A stretch of DNA of 64,000 nucleotides from Neoroseomonas oryzicola (GCF_012163135.1 NZ_JAAVUP010000002.1:620001-684000), one strand, 5' to 3'. Shown: positions 18,201 through 28,399, counted from the stretch's first letter. Program-made: numbers and translations. Notes: generated by a model not told the origin, from the sequence alone.

Positions 18201-18720
18201 CGACACGACGCAGAACCCGTGGCGCCCGATGGCGACCGATGGGCTGCCCCCGCCGATTAGCGCGGCGGACCTGATGCAGTTCCAGCGCGCGGCGCAGATC
18301 CGGGATGCCTTCTATCCCTCCGCCGCCTCGCTGGGCCTGCGCTTCGACCTGGTGCCGCGCAGCATGGATCCGGGCGCGACGCAGGCGATCCTCGAATTCG
18401 AGGGCACGCGCACCGAGATCGCGCAGGGTGGTTCGGCCCGGCCGATCGCGATGTCCTGGCCGGCGCGCGGCAACACGACGCTGACCTTCGATCCGCCGTC
18501 CACCGTCGGGCCACTCGCCTATGACGGGCCGTGGTCGGCGATGCGGCTCGTCATGCGCCGCAACAGCACGCTCGCCGCAGGGCCGTCGCCCGAGCGCCTG
18601 CGCCTTCGCGTCCAACAGGGGGAAAGGACGATCGACTTCGAACTGCGCGCGGGGAGCTCCCAGCATCCCTTCGGCCTGGCCGCGCTCCAGCAGTTCCGAT
18701 GCCCGACCTTCTCCCCCTGA
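15253..18720 (+). CDS. tssM: T6SS membrane-complex protein TssM (IcmF)
   Basis: A 1155-residue IcmF protein. Two N-terminal membrane segments (about 16-35 and 52-71) are followed by a cytoplasmic NTPase-like domain with an intact Walker A GPPGSGKTT near 133-141 and DTAGRYTSQD as the Walker B/switch region. A third membrane segment lies near 442-460, followed by a large periplasmic region. A Pro/Gln-rich loop occurs near 810-840. TssM spans the envelope with TssL. It begins two bases after the tssL stop, and its 3' end overlaps tagF by 22 bases. The intact Walker motif suggests an ATP-hydrolysing form, as in Agrobacterium. Confidence 0.96.
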   Translation: MQLLSVLRPFLSGRALAAMAGVALLMPIIWLFGPLLTVGGVTPLGSEMNRIILCAVLFVIVLLVLWFMDRRKRRRDALLVQGIAEPEPGADRAAEEEAELRDKLTAALDKLKATSGKKGGFLYEQPWYVIIGPPGSGKTTALANSGLEFPLTDGGKLQGVGGTRLCEWWLTDNAVLIDTAGRYTSQDSDAAADKAGWERFLNLLKKSRPRLPLNGVLVTFGVDMISRLGPAEREQHARAVRRRIKELEEKLGQRLPVYFMISKSDLLAGFMEFYDDLDKTAREQVWGFTFPVQTASEVGPVSKFTEEFQALLSRLQDRTLERLQQERGPQQRAALAGFPAQFASLEGPLSAFVTAAFGGTRLDPAPMLRGVYFTSGTQEGSPLDRLAGALSRSFGLDPRRPAAVMQQKGRAYFITKLLKDVIFNEARLASGDRKADKRRRVVAIAAWSVAGLVMLGGGAYGWMSWSNEQARERRLAEQVAKAEQASQGIPFERISEAEFRRVLPYLDAARDLPPAARGDGGGLGLSQESKLVAGANAAYRRALDRSFLPRLLARLEQEMRASFQRPDELYDATRAYLMLGQEGPLDADLVKSWFARDWQRTFPGQVNQPVRDSLMAHLDATIGRNFLRYPVDGALVDASRRIFSRLPLADRVASRLQTAAAAANVQPWRPADALGQAGQRYFTRASGAPLTDGVPALYTLDGLYRGLLPVLGQAVRQGVAEYWVLGPEGANLGTDDPVRLEQEVLRLYAEEYVRQWQRMLDDINLLPLPPALPAQAEALNILGAPNSPMKDLLRSITRQLTLGTPPQGWAPPGRQPRPAPQPGQPPQQQEPTGAEPVAAIVEQRFEALRTASGDPIDGVLRIVNDLFVQVQRLATAPPGTVPAQPAGLDPGQRLQAEAARQPQPIQRWLNAMVTQTNVARGGGAKAAIAAAAAQQLAPACRGLDQRFPFNINGEDLPVDDFNRLFGRGGVFDQFFTQNVRQYVDTTQNPWRPMATDGLPPPISAADLMQFQRAAQIRDAFYPSAASLGLRFDLVPRSMDPGATQAILEFEGTRTEIAQGGSARPIAMSWPARGNTTLTFDPPSTVGPLAYDGPWSAMRLVMRRNSTLAAGPSPERLRLRVQQGERTIDFELRAGSSQHPFGLAALQQFRCPTFSP

Positions 18721-19964
18721 CCGGCCTCTACGGCAAGGTGCCGGCGCATGGCGACTTCGTGCGCCGGGGCCTGCCGTCGAGCTTCGTCACGCCCTGGGAC
18801 GATTGGCTGCAGGCCGCGATGTCCCGCGCCCGCGCGGCGCTGGGGCCGCGCTGGGAGGAGGCCTGGGACGCCGCGCCGGCCTGGCGCTTCGCCTTGCCGG
18901 CCGGCGCCTGCGGGCCCGATGCGGTGGCAGGCGTGATGCTGCCGAGCGTCGACACGGTCGGCCGGCGCTTCCCGATCACGCTGGCGGCGCTTCTGCCGAT
19001 GGCGGCTGCGGCGCCCGAAGATGCCTGGTTCGACGCGCTGGAAGGCGCGGCGCTGGCAGGCCGCGCAGGACATGCCGATGCCGATGCGCTGGCGGCCGCG
19101 ATCCCGCCGCCCGGGGAGCCGGTTCGCGCCGCGTCCTTCCCCCTGGCCGCCGCGTCGCTGCCCGACCAGGTCGCGCATGGCGGCGCCGTGGCCGCCGAGG
19201 ACGCCTGGGGCGTGGCGCCGGATCCGGGGACGGAGGACGTGCTCACCGGGCTTGGCGGCGCGGCGCCGGCACCGGACCCGGTGACGCCGGGCTCTGAGGA
19301 CGTGCTCGCCCTCCTCGGCACCGGGGCTGGACCGGTTGGGCCGGCGCCGGTCGCTGATTCCATCGTCGAGCTCGACGTGCTGTCCGTCTTCGCGGGCGGT
19401 GCGGCGACGCCGCCGGCACCGGCGGACGGGACGCTCGCCATGCTGCTCGGCGGCGACCCGGCACCCGAGACGCTCGCCCCGTCGGCGCCCGATCCCTTCG
19501 ATGCCTTCCTCGGCGACTTCGCCGCACCGGCGCCGGCAGTGCCGGAGGCCGCGCCCGCCCCTGTCCCGGCCGACCCGCTTCTCGCGCTGCTCGGCGGCGC
19601 CGAGAGGGCGGCGCCGCCCGTGGCACCGCTGCCGTCGTGGTCCGCCGATGACGGTCCCGATCCGCTCGCCGCGCTGATGGCCGCGGCACCGGATCCGCCG
19701 CCCGAGGAACCGCAGCCCCTTGCCGACGACTTGACGCCGCCGGCGATCCCCGACGATGCCGGCTTCCTCGGCTTCGCCGAGCCCGCGGACGAACCATCGC
19801 CTGGGAAAGCGCCGGCCGCCGCGCCCGTCCTCGCCGCCCCGCCCGCGCCCGAGGGCGGCGGCTGGTGGACGCGCGGTGCGTCGCATGTGCCGCCGATGGT
19901 CTGGCCCCTCCGGGGCCTGCCGTCCCCCGACGATTTCGCCTACCTCCTGGAAGCCGAGGCATGA
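18699..19964 (+). CDS. tagF: T6SS-associated protein TagF
   Basis: A 421-residue protein. The N-terminal ~150 residues (LTGLYGKVPAHGDFVRRGLP, W-D-D-W-L-Q) are the TagF domain that represses T6SS after translation. The remainder is Pro/Ala/Asp-rich and contains about seven spaced copies of a D-x-L-x-x-L-x-G-like motif, ending in a short conserved tail (PPMVWPLRGLPSPDDFAYLL). ATG 18699 was chosen because the TagF domain begins there. The stop overlaps the pppA ATG (ATGA). TagF and PppA often occur fused, so the coupling is meaningful. Confidence 0.88.
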   Translation: MPDLLPLTGLYGKVPAHGDFVRRGLPSSFVTPWDDWLQAAMSRARAALGPRWEEAWDAAPAWRFALPAGACGPDAVAGVMLPSVDTVGRRFPITLAALLPMAAAAPEDAWFDALEGAALAGRAGHADADALAAAIPPPGEPVRAASFPLAAASLPDQVAHGGAVAAEDAWGVAPDPGTEDVLTGLGGAAPAPDPVTPGSEDVLALLGTGAGPVGPAPVADSIVELDVLSVFAGGAATPPAPADGTLAMLLGGDPAPETLAPSAPDPFDAFLGDFAAPAPAVPEAAPAPVPADPLLALLGGAERAAPPVAPLPSWSADDGPDPLAALMAAAPDPPPEEPQPLADDLTPPAIPDDAGFLGFAEPADEPSPGKAPAAAPVLAAPPAPEGGGWWTRGASHVPPMVWPLRGLPSPDDFAYLLEAEA

Positions 19965-20674
19965 GCGTGCGCCTGATATCCCATGCAGCGACCCATCCCG
20001 GCGCCGTGCGGCCCCGCAACGAGGATGCGCTGCTCGACCGGCCCGAGATCGGCCTCTGGGCCGTCGCCGACGGCGCCGGCGGGCACGGCGCGGGCGACGT
20101 CGCCTCCTCGGCCATCATCGCCGCGCTGCAGACCATCCCGCCGGGGCTGTCTGCGGCGGAACTGCTTGCGCAGGTGCGGCTCAAGCTGATCACCGTGCAC
20201 AGCGACCTGCAGGAGGAGGCGGAACGGCGTGGGCCGGGGCGGATCGTCGCCTCGACGGTCGTCGTGATGCTCGCGCGCGGGGACCATTTCGCGATGCTGT
20301 GGGCCGGCGATTCGCGCGGCTACCTGCTGCGCGGGGGCGTGCTGCAGCGCGTGACGCGCGACCACAGCCTGGTGCAGGAACTCGTCGACCAGGGTTCCCT
20401 GCGGGAGGAAGAGGCCGAGAGCCACCCCCAGGCCAACGTCATCACCCGCGCCGTCGGCGCCCATGGTGAACTCGAACTCGACAAGGTGTCGGGCCGCATC
20501 ATGGAGGGCGACCGCTACCTCCTCTGCACCGACGGCCTGTTCAAGACGATCCCCGAAGCCGAGATCGGCGCGATGCTGTCCAATGGCAGCGACCCCGCGG
20601 CCATCGTCACCGAGGCGGTGGGGCGCGGGGCGCGCGACAACGTCAGCGTCGTCGCGGTGGCCTGCGAAGGCTGA
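19961..20674 (+). CDS. pppA: T6SS PP2C-type serine/threonine phosphatase PppA
   Basis: A 237-residue PP2C (PPM) phosphatase. Metal-binding motifs are visible: RPRNEDALLD, AVADGAGGHGAGD, LWAGDSRGYLLR, LLCTDGLFKTI and ARDNVSVV. PppA removes phosphate from PpkA targets such as Fha or TssL and shuts the T6SS down. It starts at ATG 19961 within an ATGA overlap with tagF and ends the fha operon, converging on the hcp genes. No signal peptide or membrane segment is present. Confidence 0.93.
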   Translation: MSVRLISHAATHPGAVRPRNEDALLDRPEIGLWAVADGAGGHGAGDVASSAIIAALQTIPPGLSAAELLAQVRLKLITVHSDLQEEAERRGPGRIVASTVVVMLARGDHFAMLWAGDSRGYLLRGGVLQRVTRDHSLVQELVDQGSLREEEAESHPQANVITRAVGAHGELELDKVSGRIMEGDRYLLCTDGLFKTIPEAEIGAMLSNGSDPAAIVTEAVGRGARDNVSVVAVACEG

Positions 20675-20686
20675 CGCCCGAAGCCG

Positions 20687-21145
20687 TCAGCCCTTCGGGA
20701 GTTCGTAGGTGACGACCTGCTGGGACGCATTGATGGTGTCGTCGAGCGCGAAGTAGATGAACTCGATCTCCTCGTAGGAGAACTTGACCGTCTCGAGGGG
20801 GCGGTCGCCGCCCGACGTGTCCTCGATCGACGATACGCGGGCGTTGGTCAGCGAGACCTCGAGGAAATGCGTCGCCGCCGTCGCCTTGGGGCGCAGCCAG
20901 CGGATCTGCACCTTGAGCGTTTCCTGCTTCTGCACCTGCATCCAGAGCGCGGCCGAACTGCTGTCGGCCTGCCGCCGCACCACCGCTTCCTTCATCTGCG
21001 CGGCGGAAGTCATCTGCGCCATGCCGTGCGTGAAGGTGTAGTTGCGCGTCGCGCCCCATTCGAAGCCGTCGACCGGTATCCAGCCCGCTTCCTCGCCAAG
21101 CTTGCTCTCCCCGGTCACGCCGGAGATCTTCATCAGCATCGACAT
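20687..21145 (-). CDS. hcp: Hcp-family protein, third copy
   Basis: A 152-residue Hcp-like protein (MSMLMKISGVTGESK..., DGFEWGATRNY, SGGDRPLETVKFSYEEIEF). Hcp forms stacked hexameric rings that make the T6SS inner tube. It keeps the G-G-D-R-P motif but is clearly different from the other two copies: basic RWLRPKATAATHFLEV stretch and no classic N-terminal MPIF. It begins 3 bases after the preceding hcp gene, so both are co-transcribed. It may be a specialised tube or cargo-carrying version. Confidence 0.85.
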   Translation of the reverse strand: MSMLMKISGVTGESKLGEEAGWIPVDGFEWGATRNYTFTHGMAQMTSAAQMKEAVVRRQADSSSAALWMQVQKQETLKVQIRWLRPKATAATHFLEVSLTNARVSSIEDTSGGDRPLETVKFSYEEIEFIYFALDDTINASQQVVTYELPKG

Positions 21146-21148
21146 GGC

Positions 21149-21628
21149 TCACACCCCGTTCATGATCTGGGTGACGGACTGGGCGCCGCGGACCTGTCCC
21201 TCGAAGGTCCAGGTGATCAAGGTGAAGTCGTCGACGGCGAGGTCGTAGGTTTCCGTCGGCCTGTCCGATCCCGAGTCCCAGCGGCACCCGACGATCCCGA
21301 CATCCTTGAGTTCGAGCCGCATGTACTCGACCGGCGCATCGGCTTCCGTGCGCATGAAGACGATGGCGGCCTTGCTCCTCGGGCTGCCCCAGAACAGCTC
21401 GCTCAGCAGTCCGACGCTCGACCCGTCGGTCGGCTTGCTGATGCGGATGATGTTGATCGAGGTGTCCACCTTCGCGCCCAGGCGGCTGTGCGGCTGGCCC
21501 GAGAAGCTGCAGGACTTCAGTTCGATCCAGTCACCCGAGGCGGGGGTCGTCGGGATGTCGCCGGGCACCTTCGCCTCGCCCTTGAGCGGGCCCGTCTTGG
21601 CCCCCTCGAAACACATGAAGATTGCCAT
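21149..21628 (-). CDS. hcp: Hcp-family protein, second copy
   Basis: A 159-residue Hcp-like protein (MAIFMCFEGAKTGPLKGE..., IRISKPTDGSS, GSDRPTETYDL). The T-K-P-x-D-G-S-S and G-x-D-R-P elements are family features. It has an extra N-terminal insertion (GEAKVPGDIPTTPASGD) relative to the first copy. It lies 110 bases after the first hcp gene, beyond a strong hairpin, and is followed 3 bases later by the third copy. Confidence 0.87.
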   Translation of the reverse strand: MAIFMCFEGAKTGPLKGEAKVPGDIPTTPASGDWIELKSCSFSGQPHSRLGAKVDTSINIIRISKPTDGSSVGLLSELFWGSPRSKAAIVFMRTEADAPVEYMRLELKDVGIVGCRWDSGSDRPTETYDLAVDDFTLITWTFEGQVRGAQSVTQIMNGV

Positions 21629-21664
21629 CGCCGCCGGTCTCCCTGGCAGGTCCCATCATGAAAG

Positions 21665-21692
21665 ATGCCGCCCGGATCGCTCCGGGCGGCAT
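21665..21692 (-). terminator. Hairpin between first and second hcp genes
   Basis: Perfect 12-base arms (ATGCCGCCCGGA / TCCGGGCGGCAT) with a 4-base loop, 46 bases after the first hcp stop. Read on the minus strand it is followed only by CTTTC, so it is a weak-tailed terminator or an mRNA 3'-stabilising stem. It would let the main hcp be expressed above the two downstream copies. Confidence 0.6.
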
Positions 21693-21738
21693 GCGCGAGC
21701 GACGGGGTGCGCCGGCCCGGGGGCCGGCGCCGGCCACA

Positions 21739-22212
21739 TCAGAACGTGTCGCCCTTCGAGAGGTCGTAGCCGACCACTTCCGGGCTGTTGTTCAGATCGT
21801 CGCCGATCAGCAGGTACTTGAAGGAGATCTTGTCGAAGTTGAGGCTCACGGACTCCGACGGACGGTCGCCGCCCGAGGAGAGGCTGTAGCCCGAGATGCC
21901 GCAGCCTTCGAGCTCATAGACCATGTAGGGCTGCACCGAGCCGGACGCCGTGCGGACCATCGAGACGGTCACCTTCTTGTCGAGCGTGCCGGTCAGGGCC
22001 GCGACGAAGAGCTTCGGCGAGGAGCCGTCCGACGGCTTCGTCACCACGATCTCGCTGACGGAGGCGATGCCGCTCTCACGCGTGGACTGGCCGTAGGCGG
22101 AGCTGATGCCGCGGCCGATCCCGAACTGGAAGCTGTTGACCTCGATCTGCTTCTCGAAGCCCGTCGTCGTGGCTTCGCCTTCGATCCCGTCGTACTTCAC
22201 AAAAATCGGCAT
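21739..22212 (-). CDS. hcp: Hcp, T6SS inner tube protein (main copy)
   Basis: A 157-residue Hcp that best fits the family: MPIFVKYDGIEGEATTTG, ISSAYGQSTRESGIASVSE, VTKPSDGSSPKLF, SSGGDRPSESVSLNFDKI and F-K-Y. ATG 22212 is the start, since the 13 residues before it in the frame are not conserved. It follows clpV by 70 bases and is followed by a hairpin, a typical arrangement for an abundant product. It is expected to be cytoplasmic and then secreted as tube hexamers. Confidence 0.95.
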   Translation of the reverse strand: MPIFVKYDGIEGEATTTGFEKQIEVNSFQFGIGRGISSAYGQSTRESGIASVSEIVVTKPSDGSSPKLFVAALTGTLDKKVTVSMVRTASGSVQPYMVYELEGCGISGYSLSSGGDRPSESVSLNFDKISFKYLLIGDDLNNSPEVVGYDLSKGDTF

Positions 22213-22282
22213 TGTCTTTCCCTTTCCCATCCTGCCCCCGAGGGGCGGCACCGCGCCGCGCCCTGGTGAGCAATCCTATACG

Positions 22283-24955
22283 TCAGTTGACGTCGTAGCG
22301 GAACGACCCGTCGTCGTTCATACCCACCTTCACCTGAAGGATTTCATGCCCCTCCGCGAGACGCTCCAGGATGCGCGCGGAGAGCTCGGGCAGCACCGTG
22401 CGGCTGAGGATGTTGTCGATGTTGCGCGCGCCCGAGGAGACTTCCTTGCAGCGCTCGACGATGGCGTCGATCACCGCGTCGTCCACCTGCAGCGGCACGT
22501 TGTAGGATTCCTTCAGCCGCTTGCCGATGCTGCGCAGCTTGAGGCCCGCGATCTTCTTCAGGATCTCGGGCTTCAGCGGGTAGTAGATGACGACGTTGGT
22601 GCGGCCGAGGAAGGCCGGCTTGAAGGATTTGAGCAGCTCGGGCATCAGCGCCTCGCGCAGCTCGTTCGGCTCGGGCGTCAGGTCGGGGTCGGCGCAGAGC
22701 TTGTCGATCGCATCCGTGCCCGCGTTCGATGTCATGATGATGACGGTATTGCGAAAGTCGATGTCGCGACCCTCGCCGTCCTTCATCGCGCCCTTGTCGA
22801 AGACCTGGAAGAAGACGTCCTGCACGCCCGGATGCGCCTTCTCCATCTCGTCCAGCAGGACGACGGAGTAGGGACGCCGGCGGACGGCTTCCGTCAGCAC
22901 GCCGCCTTCGCCGTAGCCGACATAGCCGGGCGGCGAGCCCATGAGCAGGGAGACCTTATGCTCCTCCTTGAACTCGCTCATGTTGATGGTGGTCATGTTC
23001 TGCTCGCCGCCATAGAGCAGGTCGGCGACCGCGAGCGCGGTCTCGGTCTTGCCGACGCCGGAGGTGCCGGCCATCAGGAAGACGCCGATGGGCTTGCGCG
23101 GGTCCGTGAGGCCCGCGCGCGAGGTGCGGATCGCCTGCGCGATCGCATCCAGCGCATGGTCCTGGCCGACCACGCGCTCCATCAGGTGGTCACGGAGCTT
23201 CAGGACGGTGTGGATCTCGTCCGAGACCATGCGGCCGACTGGGATGCCGGTCCAGGTGCCAACGACGTCGGCGACCGCCTGGCCGTCCACCACCGGGAAG
23301 ACCAGCGGCTCCTCGCCCTGCAGCTTCTTGAGCGCGTCGGCGGTCTCGCCGAGCTCCTTCTTGAGAGCCTCGGCGTCGACCGGCTCGGCGGGCTTGCCGT
23401 CGGGGCCGGGCATCGGCACCGCCGCGGCCTCGATCTGGTGGCGGAGGTCGCGCATCTTCGCGACCAGCGCCTTCTCCTCCTCCCAGCGGTTCATCACCTC
23501 GGCCAGCTCGGCCGAGACCTTGGCGTGCTCCTGCTCGAGCGCCTCGCGCCGGGCCTTGTGGTCGGCGCCCGTCGCCTCCTCGCGCGCGATCGCGCCGAGC
23601 TCGGTGTCGATCAGCGACAGGCGGCGCTGGCGGTCCTCGACCGGGGCGGGGATCGCCGCCTGGGACATGCCGACGCGCGCGCAGGCGGTATCCAGCAGTG
23701 ACACGCCCTTGTCGGGCAGCTGGCGCGCCGGGATGTAGCGGGCCGAGAGCTTGACCGCCTGGGTGATCGCCTCGTCCAGGATGCGCACGCCGTGGTGCTT
23801 CTCGAGCGTGCCGACGAGCCCGCGCAGCATGGCCGCGGCCAGCGGCTCGGAGGGCTCCTCGACCTTCACCACCTGGAAGCGGCGGGTGAGGGCAGCGTCC
23901 TTCTCGAAGTACTTCTTGTACTCGGCCCAGGTGGTCGCGGCGATGCAGCGCATCTCGCCACGGGCCAGCGCGGGCTTCAGCAGGTTCGCCGCGTCGTTCT
24001 GCCCGGCCGCGCCGCCGGCGCCGATCAGCGTGTGCGCCTCGTCGATGAACATGACGATCGGCGTGGGGGAGGACTTCACGGCGTCGATGACGCCCTTGAG
24101 GCGGTTCTCGAACTCGCCCTTCACGCCGGCCCCGGCCTGCAACAGGCCCATGTCGAGCGAGTAGAGCTTCACGCCCTTCAGCGCGTCGGGCACGTCGCCG
24201 GCGGCGATGCGCAGCGCGAGGCCCTCGACCACCGCGGTCTTGCCCACGCCCGCCTCGCCGGTGAGGATCGGGTTGTTCTGCCGGCGCCGGGTGAGGATAT
24301 CCACCATCTGGCGGATCTCCCCGTCGCGGCCGAGGATCGGGTCGATCTTGCCCGCCTTCGCCTGCGCCACGAGCTCGGTGCAGTACTGGTCGAGCGGGCC
24401 GCCCGAGCGCGGGGCCTCGCCCGAGGGCGCGCCGCCGGGCGCGCCGCCGGCGGTGGGTTCGGCCGCGGCCTCGGCGGCCTCCTCGCTGCCCTCGGCCATC
24501 TCGCCCAGGTTGCGGCGCACGGCGTCGGCCGGGAGGTTCAGGAGCGAGGGCGCGCTCTCGCGCACCGAACGGCCGAGCGTGTCGTCGTTCAGCAGCGCCG
24601 CGAGGAGGTGGCCGGAGCGGATCTTGGTGCTGCCGCTCTCGAGGCTGGTCAGCAGCCAGGCCTCGCGCAGCCAGGTGACGATGTCGGGGGACAGCGAGGG
24701 CGCGCGGGCATTGCCCGTCTTGAACTTGTCGAGGGCGCGGGTGATCTCGTTCGCCACCCTGCCGGCATCGACGCCGCCCTTGCGCAGCACCGCCGCCACG
24801 TCGGACCCCGACGTCTCGACGAGCTTCAGCAGCACGTGCTCGATTTCCACATTGTAATGCGTTCGGGAGAGCGTGAGCCCAGCCGCCGCCTCGAGCTGCC
24901 GGCGCGTGAGCGCGTTCATCCGGCCGACGAGAGATTTCAGGTCGATCGCAACCAT
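22283..24955 (-). CDS. clpV: T6SS sheath-disassembly ATPase ClpV (TssH)
   Basis: An 890-residue AAA+ ATPase. An N-terminal Clp_N region (about 1-150) with [19 protein letters not shown] is followed by AAA1 with Walker [11 protein letters not shown] near 233, a coiled-coil middle region (about 410-520), and AAA2 with Walker [12 protein letters not shown] near 627 and Walker [12 protein letters not shown]. The L-T-R-T-H-Y-type N terminus separates ClpV from ClpB. It extracts TssC from contracted sheaths for reuse. The start [14 protein letters not shown] at 24955 is chosen over an upstream in-frame ATG at 24991. It is divergent from tssA. Confidence 0.96.
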   Translation of the reverse strand: MVAIDLKSLVGRMNALTRRQLEAAAGLTLSRTHYNVEIEHVLLKLVETSGSDVAAVLRKGGVDAGRVANEITRALDKFKTGNARAPSLSPDIVTWLREAWLLTSLESGSTKIRSGHLLAALLNDDTLGRSVRESAPSLLNLPADAVRRNLGEMAEGSEEAAEAAAEPTAGGAPGGAPSGEAPRSGGPLDQYCTELVAQAKAGKIDPILGRDGEIRQMVDILTRRRQNNPILTGEAGVGKTAVVEGLALRIAAGDVPDALKGVKLYSLDMGLLQAGAGVKGEFENRLKGVIDAVKSSPTPIVMFIDEAHTLIGAGGAAGQNDAANLLKPALARGEMRCIAATTWAEYKKYFEKDAALTRRFQVVKVEEPSEPLAAAMLRGLVGTLEKHHGVRILDEAITQAVKLSARYIPARQLPDKGVSLLDTACARVGMSQAAIPAPVEDRQRRLSLIDTELGAIAREEATGADHKARREALEQEHAKVSAELAEVMNRWEEEKALVAKMRDLRHQIEAAAVPMPGPDGKPAEPVDAEALKKELGETADALKKLQGEEPLVFPVVDGQAVADVVGTWTGIPVGRMVSDEIHTVLKLRDHLMERVVGQDHALDAIAQAIRTSRAGLTDPRKPIGVFLMAGTSGVGKTETALAVADLLYGGEQNMTTINMSEFKEEHKVSLLMGSPPGYVGYGEGGVLTEAVRRRPYSVVLLDEMEKAHPGVQDVFFQVFDKGAMKDGEGRDIDFRNTVIIMTSNAGTDAIDKLCADPDLTPEPNELREALMPELLKSFKPAFLGRTNVVIYYPLKPEILKKIAGLKLRSIGKRLKESYNVPLQVDDAVIDAIVERCKEVSSGARNIDNILSRTVLPELSARILERLAEGHEILQVKVGMNDDGSFRYDVN

Positions 24956-25109
24956 GCCAGGCGCATCCCTGTGTCTATTTCTGCGCGGCACGGCCCCCCG
25001 TCCGCTCCTGAAACGTTAGGGGGGCGTGCGAAACGAGTCCAGCGTGCTAGCGTGACCTTCATCGGCCCCGCGGATGTGCGGGGTGAGGGGCATCACACGG
25101 GAGTTGAGG

Positions 25110-26240
25110 ATGGCGGAAGGGGTGCTCGACGTTGAGGCGCTGTTGGCGCCGCTCGGGACAGGCGACGGCGCGGGCGAGGATATCCGGGAGGACTATTCGC
25201 CGACCTCCATCTACCAGCGCATCCGGACGCAGCGGAACGACGCGCGCGCCGGGGAACGCCTGCTCGACGGCGGCGATCCGGACGCCAACCCGGCGACGAT
25301 CCTGGGCGCGTGGCGGCAGGTGAAGTCGCTCGGCATCGATTGCCTCTCCTCCAAGGCCAAGGATTTCGAGATCGCGGCCTGGATGGCCGAGGCGGTGATC
25401 CGCCTCGACGGCCTGAAGGGCCTCTCCGATTCCTCCCTGCTCATCGCTGGGCTCTGCCAGCAATACTGGGACAACGGCCTGCCGCGGCTGGACGGCGAGG
25501 ACGGGATCGACGGCCGCGCCGCCCCGATCGGGGGCCTGTCGGGGGATGGCGCCGACGGCACGCTGATGGCGTCGATCCGGCGTTACACGCTGTTCCGGCG
25601 TGCCGACGGCGCGCCCTGCGACCTGTTCACCTGGCAGCGGTCCGAGGAGACCGCCGGCATCGCCGACAAGGCGCGCAAGGAGCAGCGCCTCAAGTCGGGC
25701 GTGCCGGACTTCGATGCCCTTCAGAACGAGGCGCGGGCCGACGCCCCCTACATCCGGGGCGTCGGGATCGAGGCGCGCAACGCGCTCAAGGCCTGGACCG
25801 CGATGGACGCGGTCCTGACCGAGAAGTTCGGGTCCGATGCGCCGACCACGCGCCGCGTCGCGGATGCCCTCACCGCCATCGTCGACATCAGCACCGCCAT
25901 CGCCGGGGCGCCGCCCCCCGAGGCGACCGAGGCCGAATCGGAGGAAGCCATGGCCGAAGCGGGAGCAGAGGAGGGGGGCGCCGCGGCTGGCGGCGTGGCG
26001 GTCGCGGCCGGGGCGCCGCGCGCCATGCGCACGCGCGACGACGCCATCCGCCAGCTCGAGGACATCGCGAACTTCTTCCGCAAGACCGAGCCCCATTCGC
26101 CCCTGGCCTTTGTCCTCGACGACGCGGTCCGCCGGGCGCGGATGCCGCTGATCGACCTGCTGGCCGAGATCCTGCCGGATGCGGCCACGCGCACGAAGAT
26201 GCTGACCGTCCTGGGCATCCGGGTTCAGGAAGGCCAGTGA
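25110..26240 (+). CDS. tssA: T6SS cap/assembly protein TssA
   Basis: A 376-residue ImpA-type TssA. The N-terminal ImpA_N domain (about 5-130) has DVEALLAPLGTGDGAGEDIR, the DYSPTSIYQRIR segment and the W-R-Q-V-K-S-L-G-I-D block; the rest is alpha-helical with an Ala/Glu-rich linker near 280-320. TssA binds the baseplate and caps the growing tail. ATG 25110 follows a GGGAG ribosome site. It is divergent from clpV and 124 bases upstream of tssB, from which a promoter-like sequence separates it. Confidence 0.93.
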   Translation: MAEGVLDVEALLAPLGTGDGAGEDIREDYSPTSIYQRIRTQRNDARAGERLLDGGDPDANPATILGAWRQVKSLGIDCLSSKAKDFEIAAWMAEAVIRLDGLKGLSDSSLLIAGLCQQYWDNGLPRLDGEDGIDGRAAPIGGLSGDGADGTLMASIRRYTLFRRADGAPCDLFTWQRSEETAGIADKARKEQRLKSGVPDFDALQNEARADAPYIRGVGIEARNALKAWTAMDAVLTEKFGSDAPTTRRVADALTAIVDISTAIAGAPPPEATEAESEEAMAEAGAEEGGAAAGGVAVAAGAPRAMRTRDDAIRQLEDIANFFRKTEPHSPLAFVLDDAVRRARMPLIDLLAEILPDAATRTKMLTVLGIRVQEGQ

Positions 26241-26276
26241 ACCCCCTGGCGGGGGACGAATGGTGACCCAGATGCG

Positions 26277-26306
26277 TTGACCCCGGTCCGGGGGCCTGCG
26301 TAATCT
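26277..26306 (+). promoter_or_regulatory. Candidate sigma-70 promoter upstream of tssB
   Basis: TTGACC (26277-26282) and TAATCT (26301-26306) are separated by 18 bases, about 60 bases before the tssB ATG. The spacer contains a near-palindrome CCCCGGTCCGGGG (26281-26293) that could be an operator. A run of eight T at 26323-26330 lies in the 5' leader. Confidence 0.45.
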
Positions 26307-26364
26307 CCTTCGCGACCGAAACTTTTTTTTGGGCACGGACCTCGCCCGCAGGAGGAACCTCTTC

Positions 26365-26868
26365 ATGAGCAGCGTGCACGACAAGCTCGCGCGGGTCCGC
26401 AAGCCGCGCGTCCACATCACCTACGAGGTCGAGACGGAAGGCGCGCAGATCGAGCGCGAGCTGCCCTTCGTCGTCGGCATCCTGGGTGACTTCGCCGGCG
26501 ATCCGACCGAGCCGCTGAAGCCGCTGAACGAGCGCAAGTTCGTCCAGATCGACCGCGACAACTTCAACGACGTGATGGCGCGCATCCAGCCGGGCCTGAA
26601 CATCAAGGTCGACAACACGCTTGCCGGCGACGGCAGCCAGATGGCGGTCAACCTGAAGTTCCGCAGCCTCGAGGACTTCGAGCCGACCAAGGTCGCCGAG
26701 CAGGTCCCCGCGCTGAAGGCGATGCTCGAGACCCGGGCCAAGCTGCGCGACCTGATGTCGAAGGTCGACCGCTCGGAGGAGCTGGAAGGCCTTCTCGAGC
26801 AGGTGCTGCAGGACAAGGACAAGCTCGACAAGCTGTCGGCCGAGCTCGGCCTTGACAAGAAGGGCTGA
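26365..26868 (+). CDS. tssB: T6SS contractile sheath small subunit TssB
   Basis: A 167-residue VipA/TssB protein: [33 protein letters not shown], then [11 protein letters not shown] and a Glu/Lys/Leu-rich helical C terminus. TssB pairs with TssC to form the contractile sheath. ATG 26365 has a strong GGAGGA ribosome site (26350-26355); the 12 upstream in-frame codons are not conserved. It is the first gene of tssB-tssC-tssC2-tagJ-tssE-tssF-tssG and lies 4 bases before tssC. Confidence 0.97.
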   Translation: MSSVHDKLARVRKPRVHITYEVETEGAQIERELPFVVGILGDFAGDPTEPLKPLNERKFVQIDRDNFNDVMARIQPGLNIKVDNTLAGDGSQMAVNLKFRSLEDFEPTKVAEQVPALKAMLETRAKLRDLMSKVDRSEELEGLLEQVLQDKDKLDKLSAELGLDKKG

Positions 26869-26872
26869 AGAC

Positions 26873-28366
<1,494 letters not shown>

Positions 28367-28399
28367 TCACGGCCGGGCGGGACAGGGGAGTGCGGCGCC

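Noticed and set aside
14692..18666. A 1324-codon minus-strand frame opposite tssL and tssM
   Set aside because: Antisense shadow of tssM, whose TssM motifs are unambiguous; the translation is Arg/Gly-rich without domains.
20677..20699. CCCGAAG/CTTCGGG inverted repeat at the pppA/hcp convergence
   Set aside because: Short arms, a nine-base loop and no T-run, and it overlaps the end of the hcp coding region; too weak to call as a terminator.
26281..26330. Hairpin CCCCGGTCCGGGG plus T-run as a rho-independent terminator of tssA
   Set aside because: The T-run begins about 30 bases after the stem and the loop is too small, so it does not have terminator geometry; an operator in a promoter spacer is more likely.
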